Shown: piece by piece, positions 9,629 through 19,653 of the stretch
Layout: every line of letters begins with the position of its first letter
How positions within the stretch are numbered: position 1 is the stretch's first letter
Assembly: GCA_958296045.1 (NCBI GenBank)
Contig: CATQHT010000003.1
Location: 1,375,246 to 1,439,245 of the forward strand
Length of the DNA stretch: 64,000 nt
Direction: 5' to 3'
DNA from: Rhodothermales bacterium
GTDB taxonomy: Bacteria > Bacteroidota > Rhodothermia > Rhodothermales > Bin80
Position numbers and translations under genes: made by a program
Notes under the pieces: generated by a model
Databases searched by the model: none
The model's input: the letters and a program-made list of their open reading frames with translations, nothing else
Told to the model about the DNA's origin: nothing

Positions 9629-12083
9629 GCGTCGTAAGTCCTTTCGAATACGGCGATTGGCGATATGGTTGTGCGCAACCGTGGCCCTGATAGTGGCAGT
9701 GTTAGCTATGGTAACGCGGCTTCCAGACCCGCTCTTCGACGAGCCACGCTCTTCCGTTCTTGACACCCGCGACGGGTCATTATTGGGTGCGCGAATCGCG
9801 TCGGACGGTCAGTGGCGTTTTGCCGCGCGCGAATCGGTTCCCGCGAAATTCGAAGCTGCCGTTGTAGCTTTCGAGGACCAACGGTTTCGCCGACACCCTG
9901 GGGTTGATCCGCTCGCGCTAGGACGCGCGGCATGGTCCAACCTTAAGGCGGGCGAGATAGTCAGCGGCGGCAGCACGATTACGATGCAGGTGATTCGCAT
10001 GGCGCGCGGCTCCCCGTCCCGCACGTACGGGGAGAAACTGGTTGAAGCCTTGTTGGCGATCCGCCTGGAACTTGAAACCAACAAGGACGAGGTGCTTGCG
10101 CTCTATGCAGCTAACGCGCCCTTCGGGGGAAATGTTGTTGGACTAGAGGCGGCAGCATGGCGCTATTTCGGCAGGGATCCGAACGATCTGTCTTGGGCGG
10201 AAACCGCGATGCTTGCTGTTCTGCCGAATAATCCGGGTGCCGTCCATCCGGGAAGAAGCCGTGAGGCATTGCTTGAGAAGCGAAGTGGCCTGCTGCACCG
10301 GTTATGGCAGTCGGGCGCTTTCGACGAGGAGGATCTTCAAGTCGCTTTGCTTGAACCACTACCAGCCGACCCGCACCCCCTCCCGCAATTGGCCCCCCAC
10401 CTCTTGCAAACGCTTGCGACAAACGATACAGGCACTGGCCATCGCTACGTGAGCACGCTTGATCCGTTGCTCCAACGTCTGGTATCCGATGTGGTGGATC
10501 GCCAAGCGCGCTCTCTGGCCTCCAAGGGTATCCAACATCTGGCGGCACTGGTAATAGATAACCGGTCCTTTGAGGCAGTCGCCTATGTTGGTAACAGCAG
10601 ATGGTCAGCGGCTAAGGGTACAGGCTATGCAATTGACCTGGTCCACCGGCCCCGCAGTACGGGGAGCATCCTCAAGCCTTTGCTTTTTGCGCGGATGCTG
10701 GATACAGGAGAAATCCTGCCCGAAACCCTCGTGCCCGACATTCCATCGCAGTTTGCAGGGTATGCCCCAGAGAATTTCGACCGGGGCTTTCGAGGCGCGA
10801 TCCCGGCCAAGTCTGCGCTGACCAAGTCGCTCAACGTACCTGCGGTTTGGATGCTGCGCCGCCACGGTGTGGATCGCTTCTACGATTTTCTGCGCCGGAT
10901 GGGGATGACGACCCTCCATCGCCCTCCCGGTGACTACGGGCTGACGCTTGTGCTCGGTGGAGCCGAAGGTACCCTGTGGGACGTAACGTCAATGTACGCC
11001 AACATGGCCCGAATCGGAAATGCGACGCAAGAACGGCCAGCATTGCAAGTCCTGCAACCGCGGGTGCTGGTGCAGCAGCCGGAAAGTGATCGGGAACAGC
11101 AAGTGAGTCCCCGTCTCGCTGGCGCGGCGGATGCGACGCTGAGCATTGGGGCCGCATGGCTTACGCTTGAAACCCTTGTTGATGTGGTGCGCCCGGGCGC
11201 CGATTCGCAATGGCGCATACTGGGAAACGGACAGCGTGTAGCATGGAAGACTGGAACAAGCTACGGCCACCGTGATGCGTGGGCGGTGGGTATCACGCGA
11301 AAGTATACGGTGGGAGTTTGGGCTGGCAACGCGAGCGGGGAGGGACGACCCGAGCTGACCGGGATCGGTGCTGCCGCACCCGTTCTTTTTGACATTGTTA
11401 ATCGACTAGATAGCGATGGGTGGTTTGCAAAGCCTGAAGTCCACTTGAAGGAAGTCAGGATTTGTCTTACCGACGGCTACCTTGCGGCGGGCCATTGCGA
11501 TACCACATTCGCTTTGGCTCCGCGTAACAGCCACTTCGAGCAACCGAGTCCACACCACCGGGTGATCCATCTAGATTCGACCAGTGGTCTGCGCGTGCAC
11601 GGAGGGTGCGAATCGGTACACGCCATGTCCCGCGAAATTCGATTCGTGCTACCACCCACCCAAGAGGCATACTACCGGCGGTGGAATCATGCCTACCGCA
11701 CATTGCCCCCATATCGTGCCGACTGTGCTTTGACCGTGGCTGAAGCATCGATTCAGAGTCCAGTTGACTTCGTCTACCCGCGTACCGGGGCCCGTATCTA
11801 TATTCCCGTGGAGCTCGGAGGGAGCAGAGGGCGAGCAGTCTTTTGGGCGGCGCACCGGAATCCAAACGCTACGCTCCACTGGCATCTCGACAATTGGTAT
11901 GTGGGCTCGACGAGCATGTTTCACGAACAGGCACTGGATGTAAGCACGGGCTGGCACATTCTTACGGTGGTGGATGAACATGGCAACCGGGCGCGTCGTG
12001 CGTTTGAAGTACTGTCAAAGGGCGCGGCGTCCAGCCCCGTTTCCAATGCCGTTCCGAGCAATCGCACCAGCAACTCACGCTAA
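9615..12083 (+). CDS. pbpC: Penicillin-binding protein 1C (bifunctional glycosyltransferase/transpeptidase)
   Basis: An 822-aa class A PBP. A single membrane anchor spans about residues 14-35. The GT51 glycosyltransferase domain follows, with FEDQRFRRHPG and GGSTITMQ motifs. The transpeptidase domain has SxxK (STGSILKP), SxN-like KSLN and KTG (WKTGTSYG). The C-terminal ~100 residues fit the BiPBP_C domain. The start overlaps the end of the A2M gene by 14 bp, so translation is probably coupled. It would act at the outer face of the inner membrane, making glycan strands. All key motifs look intact. Confidence 0.95.
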   Translation: MHVGKRRKSFRIRRLAIWLCATVALIVAVLAMVTRLPDPLFDEPRSSVLDTRDGSLLGARIASDGQWRFAARESVPAKFEAAVVAFEDQRFRRHPGVDPLALGRAAWSNLKAGEIVSGGSTITMQVIRMARGSPSRTYGEKLVEALLAIRLELETNKDEVLALYAANAPFGGNVVGLEAAAWRYFGRDPNDLSWAETAMLAVLPNNPGAVHPGRSREALLEKRSGLLHRLWQSGAFDEEDLQVALLEPLPADPHPLPQLAPHLLQTLATNDTGTGHRYVSTLDPLLQRLVSDVVDRQARSLASKGIQHLAALVIDNRSFEAVAYVGNSRWSAAKGTGYAIDLVHRPRSTGSILKPLLFARMLDTGEILPETLVPDIPSQFAGYAPENFDRGFRGAIPAKSALTKSLNVPAVWMLRRHGVDRFYDFLRRMGMTTLHRPPGDYGLTLVLGGAEGTLWDVTSMYANMARIGNATQERPALQVLQPRVLVQQPESDREQQVSPRLAGAADATLSIGAAWLTLETLVDVVRPGADSQWRILGNGQRVAWKTGTSYGHRDAWAVGITRKYTVGVWAGNASGEGRPELTGIGAAAPVLFDIVNRLDSDGWFAKPEVHLKEVRICLTDGYLAAGHCDTTFALAPRNSHFEQPSPHHRVIHLDSTSGLRVHGGCESVHAMSREIRFVLPPTQEAYYRRWNHAYRTLPPYRADCALTVAEASIQSPVDFVYPRTGARIYIPVELGGSRGRAVFWAAHRNPNATLHWHLDNWYVGSTSMFHEQALDVSTGWHILTVVDEHGNRARRAFEVLSKGAASSPVSNAVPSNRTSNSR

Positions 12084-12900
12084 CCCATCTTTAACATGCA
12101 CCGTGATAAAGCACTTCACTGTGGTAGGTGCGAATCTCGCCCAATAATTGGCGCTCCGGTTGGCAGTGGATACAGCGTATTATGGTGGTAACAACATGGA
12201 ATGAAGCACTGTGGTTAACAGGCTGCGTTGAGCAGTTTAGCTCCCATGCGGGCCGGAACCTGAATGAACACTGAGCAGACCCGGAAATGGGTGATGTGGG
12301 GTACCGATCTTCCGCTAAAATGGTGAAGACCGTTGCGGCTAGGGAAAAAGAGCGTGTCTAACAAGGGTCATACCACTCAGATACAATGGAAATTGAGGCT
12401 AGCCTGACCCAACCAACTTACAACAGCGCACAGCCGATGGTCGATTTGCGTCAGAATACGCATTAAAGATCACCAGTTAGCAATAGCGTTCAGGTAACCC
12501 CCGCAGGCATACTAGCTGGAGAAGGTCACGCACATCGATGTACACCCAACGTAATCCATCCTGTTTTGGCCAAAGTCTGATGGAACCCTAGGATCTCTAG
12601 CGCATAGATCTAGACTGTGCTGACTTTGCCAGCGGAGGGCAGCAGCGCGGGTCTTTGCAGATACCGTTCTTTGCGTGGCGGTGCGCCTGCCCGGGAAGTG
12701 CCATAACAATGCGCCTACGCGCCATACTTGTAGCCACCAGGTAGATTGGACCGGTGCGCGCTGCGACAGGATTCGTCGTAAAGTAAATGAGCACGGCAGC
12801 TGAGTCACCGGAAGGGTTCGACGCGCCTCGGCTGCGCAGGCCTGGAGTGGCCCACCGTGATGTCGCCTGATGGCCATACATCCCAGATCAAGACCCATTC
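12084..12900. other. Gene-free stretch before gyrB
   Basis: About 817 bp without a convincing gene on either strand. A minus-strand frame at 12512-12898 is open but shows no recognisable motif and is rich in residues typical of shadow frames. It may contain the gyrB promoter and decayed DNA. No tRNA-like T-arm or strong terminator hairpin was seen. Confidence 0.5.
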
Positions 12901-14823
12901 ATGACGCCCCCCGCCCACGACTACCGCGCCGAGAACATTCAGGTCATGGAGGGCCTGGAAGCCGTACGCAAACGCCCTGCGATGTACATCGGCGATGTGG
13001 GGCAGCGCGGGCTGCATCACCTAGTCTATGAGGTGGTCGACAATGCGATCGACGAGGCGCTAGCGGGATACTGCAATGATATCACCGTCACCATCCACGA
13101 GGACGGATCCGTTGCCGTAGCGGACGACGGACGAGGCATCCCGGTCGGCATTCATCCCAAAGAAGGACGCTCCGCGCTCGAAGTTGTGATGACGGTGTTG
13201 CATGCAGGCGGCAAGTTTGATAAAGACTCCTACAAGGTGTCGGGCGGGCTGCATGGCGTGGGCGTCTCCTGCGTGAATGCGCTCTCGCACAAACTCGTAG
13301 CAGAATCCAGACGCGAAGGCTTTGTGTTCCGACAGGAATACGTGCGTGGCAAGCCGCAAAGTCCCGTGCACCGGCATCGCGCGCTGAACGATCAGGAACG
13401 CAACGGCACCACCGTGCGCTTCTGGCCGGATGCAGATATCTTCAGCAAAACGGATTTTCGCTTTGACACCCTGGCTGACCGTCTGCGCGAGCTCGCGTAC
13501 CTCAATGCCAGCCTGAAAATAACCCTGACGGGCGAGGCCGATGAGGTTCAGGAGTCATACTGCTACGAAGGAGGAGTCCGCGCCTTTATCGAGTACCTGG
13601 ATGAATCGCGGCAGCCGATACACCAGGAAATCATCTACGTCGCAGATCAGGAAGGCACGGTGGAGCTGGCGATGCGCTACAACAGCGGCTTCAGCTCCAA
13701 CATCCTTTCCTTTGTGAATAACATTCACACTCACGAAGGAGGTACGCACGTCTCAGGGTTTCGTACAGCGCTCACGAGGACCCTGAAGGCATATGCCGTC
13801 GACAACGGGCTCCTAAAGAAGTTCAAGGGAGACCTCTCCGGTGACGACTTTCGCGAAGGTCTAACGGCCGTACTGAGCGTCAAGGTGGCAGAGCCCCAAT
13901 TCGAGGGACAGACTAAGACGAAGCTTGGTAACTCCGATATGCGAGGCATCGTCGAGCGTATCGTCAATGAGCACCTTAGAGTGTGGCTGGAAGACCGGCC
14001 CAAAGAGGCCCGGCGCATCATAGACAAGGTGGTGCTGGCCGCCCAGGCGCGCGCCGCTGCACGAAAGGCACGTGAGCTCGTGCAGCGCAAGAACGCCTTT
14101 GGCGGCGGTGGCCTGCCCGGCAAACTGGCCGACTGCGCCTCCAAAGTGGCCGACGAATGTGAGCTATATCTGGTCGAGGGTGACTCGGCTGGCGGCTCCG
14201 CCAAACAGGCACGCGACCGCCACTTTCAGGCCATCCTGCCGCTGAGAGGCAAAATCCTGAACGTGGAAAAGGCCCGGCTCGATCGTGTACTGAGCAATGA
14301 GGAAATCCGTAACATCATCACAGCCATAGGCACCGGCTTGGCTACAAGCGAAGAAGACTTCAAGCCGGACAAGCTGCGCTACCACAAGGTGCTGCTGATG
14401 ACCGATGCCGATGTGGATGGCGCACACATCCGCACGCTGCTGCTTACCTTCTTTTATCGCCACCTGCGGCCGCTGGTGGAGAAGGGATTTGTTTACATCG
14501 CGCTGCCACCCCTGTACCGGGTGCGGCTCGGCAAAAAAGATCGGTACTGCTGGAATGACTCCGAGCTGGAAACCGCCAGAGAGGAACTCACCGGTGGCAA
14601 GAATAGCAAGGTCCAGGTGCAGCGCTATAAAGGGCTGGGTGAGATGAATCCCACGCAGCTGTGGGACACGACAATGGACCCCGCCACACGCCTTCTGCAA
14701 AGAGTGACGATTGACGATGGCGCAGCTGCAGACCGGATATTCTCCACGCTGATGGGAGACGCTGTGGCACCACGAAGGCGGTTTATCGAGCTTAACGCCC
14801 GCTACGCCACGCTGGACCTGTAG
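12901..14823 (+). CDS. gyrB: DNA gyrase subunit B
   Basis: A 640-aa type IIA topoisomerase ATPase subunit. The GHKL ATP-binding fold is visible: VYEVVDNAIDEA near the N-terminus, DDGRGIP, and the SGGLHGVGVSCVNALS glycine-rich lid. The TOPRIM domain follows with YLVEGDSAGGSAKQ and the DADVDGAHIRTLLL metal-binding acidic residues, and the protein ends in the gyrB C-terminal domain (RYKGLGEMNPTQLW). The length equals the short GyrB typical of non-proteobacteria. The partner gyrA is not in the window. The start ATG lies immediately before the conserved N-terminus. Confidence 0.98.
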   Translation: MTPPAHDYRAENIQVMEGLEAVRKRPAMYIGDVGQRGLHHLVYEVVDNAIDEALAGYCNDITVTIHEDGSVAVADDGRGIPVGIHPKEGRSALEVVMTVLHAGGKFDKDSYKVSGGLHGVGVSCVNALSHKLVAESRREGFVFRQEYVRGKPQSPVHRHRALNDQERNGTTVRFWPDADIFSKTDFRFDTLADRLRELAYLNASLKITLTGEADEVQESYCYEGGVRAFIEYLDESRQPIHQEIIYVADQEGTVELAMRYNSGFSSNILSFVNNIHTHEGGTHVSGFRTALTRTLKAYAVDNGLLKKFKGDLSGDDFREGLTAVLSVKVAEPQFEGQTKTKLGNSDMRGIVERIVNEHLRVWLEDRPKEARRIIDKVVLAAQARAAARKARELVQRKNAFGGGGLPGKLADCASKVADECELYLVEGDSAGGSAKQARDRHFQAILPLRGKILNVEKARLDRVLSNEEIRNIITAIGTGLATSEEDFKPDKLRYHKVLLMTDADVDGAHIRTLLLTFFYRHLRPLVEKGFVYIALPPLYRVRLGKKDRYCWNDSELETAREELTGGKNSKVQVQRYKGLGEMNPTQLWDTTMDPATRLLQRVTIDDGAAADRIFSTLMGDAVAPRRRFIELNARYATLDL

Positions 14824-14834
14824 CAGCCGCGCCG

Positions 14835-15812
14835 ATGCCCCCAGATGTCAGCATCATCATTCCTGTATACGAGGAAGCAGACTCGCTCAAGCAACTGGCC
14901 CGCGAAATCCGCGAGGCATGCGCGGACGCGGAGCTTACATTTGAGGTTTGGCTCATAGACGACGGCTCGGAAGACGACTCCTGGCAGCTCATCTGTAGAC
15001 TGCAACGCCGGGATGCCCGCTTTGCAGGCCTCCGTCTGCGCCGTAACTACGGCAAGAGCGCCGCGCTGATGGCCGGCATTGCCAAGGCACATGGGCGTGT
15101 AGTCGTAACCATGGATGCAGATCTGCAAGACGATCCTGCTGAAATCGGACCACTCACCGCGCGCATAGACCAGGGAATGGACCTAGTAAGCGGGTGGAAG
15201 GTGCACCGCCGCGACCCTCTGGCAAAGACGATCCCCAGCCGGCTGTTCAACCAGGTGACACGGATGGTTTCGGGCATACGGCTCCATGACTTCAACTGCG
15301 GGCTCAAGGCGTACCGAAGGGAAGTGATTCAGACCCTGCGCATCTACGGCGAGATGCACCGGTATATCCCGCTGTTGGCCAAGTGGGAAGGGTTTACCCG
15401 GATCGGAGAAAAAAAGGTCAACCACCGCGTCCGGCGGCACGGGCGCTCGAAGTTCGGCATGGAGCGCTACCTGCGCGGCTGCTTGGACCTTCTGACGGTG
15501 AGCTTTCTGACGCGCTTTGGTGCGCGTCCCATGCATTTCTTCGGCACATGGGGCCTGGTGGCCTTCGCTGGCGGGTTTCTGCTCAGCCTGTGGATTTCTG
15601 TGGATAAGTTGTTTTTCGGCAATCCCGTCGGGGAGCGACCAGCGCTGCTCCTAGGTGCTCTACTGATAATGGTGGGACTGATGACGATGAGCACCGGGTT
15701 TGTAGCCGAACTCGTTGTGCGCCAGCGCATGGAAGATCGTCTACCATACGAGATAGCAGATCAGACACCTCAGCAGGAGCCAGGTACGCCCCGTACGACG
15801 CCCTACACCTGA
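14835..15812 (+). CDS. Family 2 glycosyltransferase (polyprenyl-phosphate sugar transferase-like)
   Basis: A 325-aa GT-A fold transferase: N-terminal VSIIIPVYEE, YGKSAALMAGI, and the metal/nucleotide site MDADLQDDP. Two hydrophobic helices lie near the C-terminus (about residues 235-255 and 268-288), as in DPM1/ArnC/GtrB-like enzymes that move a sugar onto undecaprenyl phosphate. It starts 12 bp after gyrB on the same strand, so it may be co-transcribed. The donor sugar and acceptor are unknown. Confidence 0.88.
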   Translation: MPPDVSIIIPVYEEADSLKQLAREIREACADAELTFEVWLIDDGSEDDSWQLICRLQRRDARFAGLRLRRNYGKSAALMAGIAKAHGRVVVTMDADLQDDPAEIGPLTARIDQGMDLVSGWKVHRRDPLAKTIPSRLFNQVTRMVSGIRLHDFNCGLKAYRREVIQTLRIYGEMHRYIPLLAKWEGFTRIGEKKVNHRVRRHGRSKFGMERYLRGCLDLLTVSFLTRFGARPMHFFGTWGLVAFAGGFLLSLWISVDKLFFGNPVGERPALLLGALLIMVGLMTMSTGFVAELVVRQRMEDRLPYEIADQTPQQEPGTPRTTPYT

Positions 15813-16136
15813 ACCTGAATGGGATGGCCATGTGGGAACTTATATACGACAGTTGATACTTACGCCCATGATTCTGCGCTGTAGCTTAGTTTGGTGGTCT
15901 GTTTGGCCAGCACCAGGGACTCGTTTCATCGCGGTCTACGAAAGCGGATGCTCGCTCATCAGCTCTCCTGTAACACTCTGTAGTACTCCGTTGCCCGTGA
16001 CTCCTGTCACATGCCGCCGACACGCCGGGCGCAGCGCCCCCGTGCAACAATCTCGCGCGTCAGGAACATAGTCTGCTGGTGACGTATAACCGTTCGGCTC
16101 CTGAGACAACATCCGTTCACAACAGACCTTAGTAAG
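15813..16136. other. Gene-free stretch
   Basis: 324 bp between the glycosyltransferase and the sulfurtransferase. No ORF with recognisable content and no clear terminator hairpin was found. It probably contains the promoter for the sulfurtransferase-sufE pair. Confidence 0.4.
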
Positions 16137-16988
16137 ATGAGTGAATCGCAGTATGCGCATGGTGACGTCTTGGTGTCACCCGACTGGGTAGCAAGCAACT
16201 TGGACAACACCGATTCCTTCCGCATAGTGGAATCCAACGAGGATGTGCTCCTCTACTCTACGGGCCACATACCCAATGCCGTGCACATTGACTGGGTTAC
16301 CGACCTCAATGACCAACTGGTGCGCGACTATGTCGGACATCGGCGGTTTGCCGAGTTGTGTGCCGAGAAGGGTATCTCCAACGATACCACAGTAGTCTTT
16401 TACGGTGATAAGAGTAACTGGTGGGCGTGCTATGCTTTTTGGGTATTCACGCTGTATGGACACAAAAAGTGTCTGCTGATGAACGGCGGGCGTACAAAGT
16501 GGATCAGTGAGGGGCGGCCATTGACCACGGATGTACCTGCCTTCGAACAGACATCCTATGAGGCTGAGCCGCAGGATAGATCCATTCGCGTATTCCGGGA
16601 CGAGGTCCTCGCTCACATAGATGCCAAAGGAGCACTGGTTGACGTTCGCTCACCGGCGGAGTATTCTGGGCAACTGCTGCACATGCCTGCCTATCCACAG
16701 GAGGGTGCTCTGCGTGGTGGACATATACCGGGTGCGAAGAACATTCCTTGGAGTCGCGCGGCTAATGAAGATGCGACGTTCAGAAGTCGAGAGGAACTTG
16801 AGTCGATCTATCAGGATGAGCTGGGTTTGGATCCAGACGCTGACACCATCGCATACTGTCGCATCGGGGAACGGAGCAGCCATTCCTGGTTTGTCCTCAC
16901 CTACCTGCTTGGCTTCCAAAACGTACGCAACTACGACGGTTCCTGGACAGAGTGGGGCAATCTCGTTGGTGTGCCCATCGAAAAATAG
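16137..16988 (+). CDS. Thiosulfate/3-mercaptopyruvate sulfurtransferase (two rhodanese domains)
   Basis: A 283-aa tandem rhodanese. The first domain begins at [10 protein letters not shown] and is the inactive scaffold. The second carries the active-site loop [15 protein letters not shown], with the catalytic cysteine followed by RIGERS, the loop form usual in thiosulfate sulfurtransferases. It would transfer sulfane sulfur to cyanide or to physiological acceptors. A SufE-like gene starts 20 bp downstream, so the pair may feed sulfur into Fe-S assembly; that link is inferred from position. Confidence 0.92.
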   Translation: MSESQYAHGDVLVSPDWVASNLDNTDSFRIVESNEDVLLYSTGHIPNAVHIDWVTDLNDQLVRDYVGHRRFAELCAEKGISNDTTVVFYGDKSNWWACYAFWVFTLYGHKKCLLMNGGRTKWISEGRPLTTDVPAFEQTSYEAEPQDRSIRVFRDEVLAHIDAKGALVDVRSPAEYSGQLLHMPAYPQEGALRGGHIPGAKNIPWSRAANEDATFRSREELESIYQDELGLDPDADTIAYCRIGERSSHSWFVLTYLLGFQNVRNYDGSWTEWGNLVGVPIEK

Positions 16989-17008
16989 CATCAACATCAT
17001 CGGGTGGT

Positions 17009-17431
17009 ATGGCATCCCTCAATACCATCATTGAGGACTTTCAGTCTGTAGATCCTCGTACCCGGCTGGACCTGTTGCTCGACTATGCGTCGCAATTGCC
17101 GGAGTTGGCAGAGCCCTATCGTGTGTTGAGAGATCAGGGGCTGAGCATGGTTCACGAGTGCCAGTCCCCCGTGTTTCTTGTGGTGCAGGTACACAACGAC
17201 ACCGTAGGGATCATTACTGATGTTCCCCAAGAGTCCCCCACCCCTAGGGCTTTTATGGCCATATTGGTGGAAGCTTTTGACAATCGTTCGACCGGGGAAG
17301 TGTTGCGCAGTCCCGACGACATCCTGACGCAGCTGGGTATTGCCCGCCTGATCGGTATGCAACGAACGCGGGGACTGAGCGCAATCTATCGGCACATGCG
17401 TAGTGAAGTGGTACGCCGGGCTACGAAGTAG
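17009..17431 (+). CDS. sufE: SufE family sulfur acceptor
   Basis: A 140-aa SufE/CsdE-like protein. An in-frame ATG at 17009 gives the normal start (MASLNTIIEDFQ) rather than the longer frame from 16952. The persulfide-accepting cysteine is in HECQSPVFL, the equivalent of the family GCQS motif. The C-terminal helix region ends with GLSAIYRHMR, as in SufE. SufE takes sulfur from SufS cysteine desulfurase for SufBCD; sufS is not in this window. The neighbouring sulfurtransferase suggests a joint sulfur-trafficking function. Confidence 0.92.
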   Translation: MASLNTIIEDFQSVDPRTRLDLLLDYASQLPELAEPYRVLRDQGLSMVHECQSPVFLVVQVHNDTVGIITDVPQESPTPRAFMAILVEAFDNRSTGEVLRSPDDILTQLGIARLIGMQRTRGLSAIYRHMRSEVVRRATK

Positions 17432-17686
17432 GGTCATGTTGACGGTTGCATGACAGACTAAGGAAGACCCAACCTGACAGGAAACGGATGGGCACTACCC
17501 CGCACATCCCACCGGTGTCAGGCAGGCGAGAACTGTTAGGTTTTGCAAGTATCGGACCCCTTGAGGTTTGTTCGCGACCAAGAAGCTGACAGATACAGGC
17601 ACAGCCCGCTTCAATGGGTCGCTAGCCCTCCCCGTTAATCTAATGGTGGACCTGACAATAACGTTTGTGTCCGTTACCTTACGGGC

Positions 17687-18430
17687 ATGCAGGGGCCACT
17701 CGGGATCTTGGAAACGCTTCGCAGTGCCGTGCTGGAGGTGTCAGCTACGGTAGCGGCGCACCGTGACAAGAGTCGGCGTGCGCTCGCGGGTATGGTGTGC
17801 GAGCAATTCCGCTTGGTCGATGCATGTGGCAAGAAGCGGCTGGCGGGCTGCATGAAGGCCCTTAGGGTGCTGCATTCTGAAGAGCAGATTGCTTTACCCC
17901 CTCCACAGGTGAAGCTTCCAATCGTCAAGCCACGGCTATTGGGTAAACCGGTACCAGAGGCGGTGGACGTTCCGGCTGATGTGCGCGAGATCGAGGATTT
18001 CGAGATCGTCCGAGTAGACAGCGCACAAGATCGCGCCATCTGGAATACGCTTATGGACGAAGAGCATCCGCGGGGGGTGACCACCTTTGCGGGAGCACAA
18101 ATGCGCTACCTAATTAAGAGCGCCCACGGTTATCTGGGGGCGGTCGGTTTCTCTGCCGCTGCGCTTTATCTCAAGGCGCGGGACCAGTGGATGGCCTGGA
18201 GTCATGAGCAGCGCAGCGGCCATCTTAAGCGCGTAGTGAACCTGAGTCGTTTTCTGATTCGTCCAAGTGTTCGGTGCAAGAATCTGGCGAGCTTCGTGCT
18301 GGGTCGCATGTTTCGGCGATTGTCCTCCGACTTCATGGCCCGGTATAAGTATGTACCTTACGTGGTGGAGACCTTTGTGTGTCCGCGTTACGAGGGTACG
18401 TGTTTCAAGGCAGCAGGCTTCCAATACTTA
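17687..18430 (+). pseudogene. 5' half of a DUF4338-Tn5-type transposase gene, interrupted
   Basis: Encodes 248 codons of a DUF4338 (DruA-like) domain, the N-terminal part of long transposases whose C-terminal half is Tn5/IS4-like. The natural frame runs on 18 bp into the inserted element and stops at 18448. Joining codon TTA (18428-18430) to GGT at 23370 gives a continuous frame reading QYLGLTLGRGRH, so this and 23370-24917 were one gene of about 763 aa. As it stands, each half would make only a fragment. The exact outer ends of this transposon were not found. Confidence 0.88.
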
Positions 18431-18451
18431 GGGCTGGCGAACAATTAACCT
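18431..18451 (+). repeat. Left terminal inverted repeat of the tnpB element
   Basis: Begins GGGCTGGCGAA and continues to AATTAACCT. It pairs with 23341-23366. The tnpB stop codon (18445-18447) lies inside it. Confidence 0.8.
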
Positions 18452-19653
18452 ATCTGCCTGGTTGGCCTGTGGTCAATTTCGCCTGCACTCGTGGGTGCGC
18501 AACACCCCTGCGGATGCCGCTCACGAGCACGATGCTGTACATTCCCCAGACCTGCCACCGCATCCAACAGCGGATGCCGCTCAGCGTCTGGGTGAGCAGA
18601 CACGTGTTGCGCGTACGATAGGCTCGCCGCCCATCCATCAGGGCAAAGGCCCCGATACAACACGTTCAACGCCGCGTTAACGTCGCGGCACTGGGTCTTT
18701 CCGCACGTGGCACAACGATGCTTCCTGTCAGCCAGGCGTAGCCTTTCCTCTGACTTGTGATGGCAAGCGCTGCATCTCTGCGTTGTGTCGTTCGGCGGAA
18801 CCAGCTCCACCTTGCCGCCAAGCAAAGCGGATTTGTACTTCAACAGCTGTACCAATTCGTACAGCCCTTGCGCGCGCATCGATCGGTTCAGCCCCGTCTT
18901 GCGGCTGCCACCGGCGCGTGTCATGCGTCCTACTTTCAGGTCTTCCAGAAACAGATTCGCGGATCGCTTGACGACGTCGGCAGCCACCTCGTGGCGGTAC
19001 CCGCGGTTGCGTCTTACTACTCGCTCGGCCTCCTTGCGCCAAGCACCGAACCGCTTTCGGCGCAGACGCGTGCCTTTCTTCGTCTCAGCAGCCCGACGCT
19101 GCAAAGCGTCCCTGCGGGGCTCACTCTTTTTGATGGGCGCGTAGCTCATTCCATCCGCCAGCGTCGCGATGGCCTTGCAGCCAAGGTCTACGGCCATCGG
19201 TGTGTCTGCGCCGCTGTTCTCTGGCGCCTCGGGGCGCTTGTACACGACTTGTATCGTGTATTCGGTACCCAGCAACGACCGCACGATGCGCACGAACTTG
19301 CAGCCGTAGCGCTTGATCAGCCCGCGCCGATCGGTGAAACGGACGTACCCGACGCCCTTGATGCGAACGCGATAGTCTTGGCGCCTGACGCGTTCGGGCT
19401 TTCGTAGTAGCCTGAAGCTCTTCACCAAGTCGTCCCTGAAACGCGGCGGGCGCGCATTGTGCTTATTGAAAAAGCGCTTGTAACCCTCCGTCACGCCCCT
19501 GATCACAGAACGCTGCTCCGTCACGCCGAACTCGAGATTGCGCTCATCGGCGTTGCGGGCGGCCGTCCAGAGCGTCGTCAACGTGAAATAGCTCGGATGC
19601 TTCTCTGCTGCCTTGTGTGCGTTGCGGCATTGTTCGACCGCCCAATTGCGGAC
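18445..19653 (-). CDS. tnpB: TnpB RNA-guided nuclease, exon 2
   Basis: 402 codons of an IS605/IS1341-type TnpB. RuvC residues are present: Asp in AVDLGCKAI, Glu in NLFLEDLKV, and the last Asp in CRDVNAALN. The zinc finger has four cysteines (CSACHHKS and CATCGKTQC). The N-terminal ~28 residues are missing here and are found at 22994-23077; joining the two at the intron ends gives GKWVRNWAVEQ in frame, a normal TnpB start of ~430 aa. All catalytic residues look intact, so activity depends on intron splicing. An open frame up to 20214 merely reads through intron C. Confidence 0.88.
   Translation of the reverse strand, partial: VRNWAVEQCRNAHKAAEKHPSYFTLTTLWTAARNADERNLEFGVTEQRSVIRGVTEGYKRFFNKHNARPPRFRDDLVKSFRLLRKPERVRRQDYRVRIKGVGYVRFTDRRGLIKRYGCKFVRIVRSLLGTEYTIQVVYKRPEAPENSGADTPMAVDLGCKAIATLADGMSYAPIKKSEPRRDALQRRAAETKKGTRLRRKRFGAWRKEAERVVRRNRGYRHEVAADVVKRSANLFLEDLKVGRMTRAGGSRKTGLNRSMRAQGLYELVQLLKYKSALLGGKVELVPPNDTTQRCSACHHKSEERLRLADRKHRCATCGKTQCRDVNAALNVLYRGLCPDGWAASLSYAQHVSAHPDAERHPLLDAVAGLGNVQHRARERHPQGCCAPTSAGEIDHRPTRQIG

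Noticed and set aside
12512..12898. 128-aa minus-strand ORF upstream of gyrB
   Set aside because: No motif, no ribosome binding site of note and no neighbour supports it; the frame overlaps other equally long frames.
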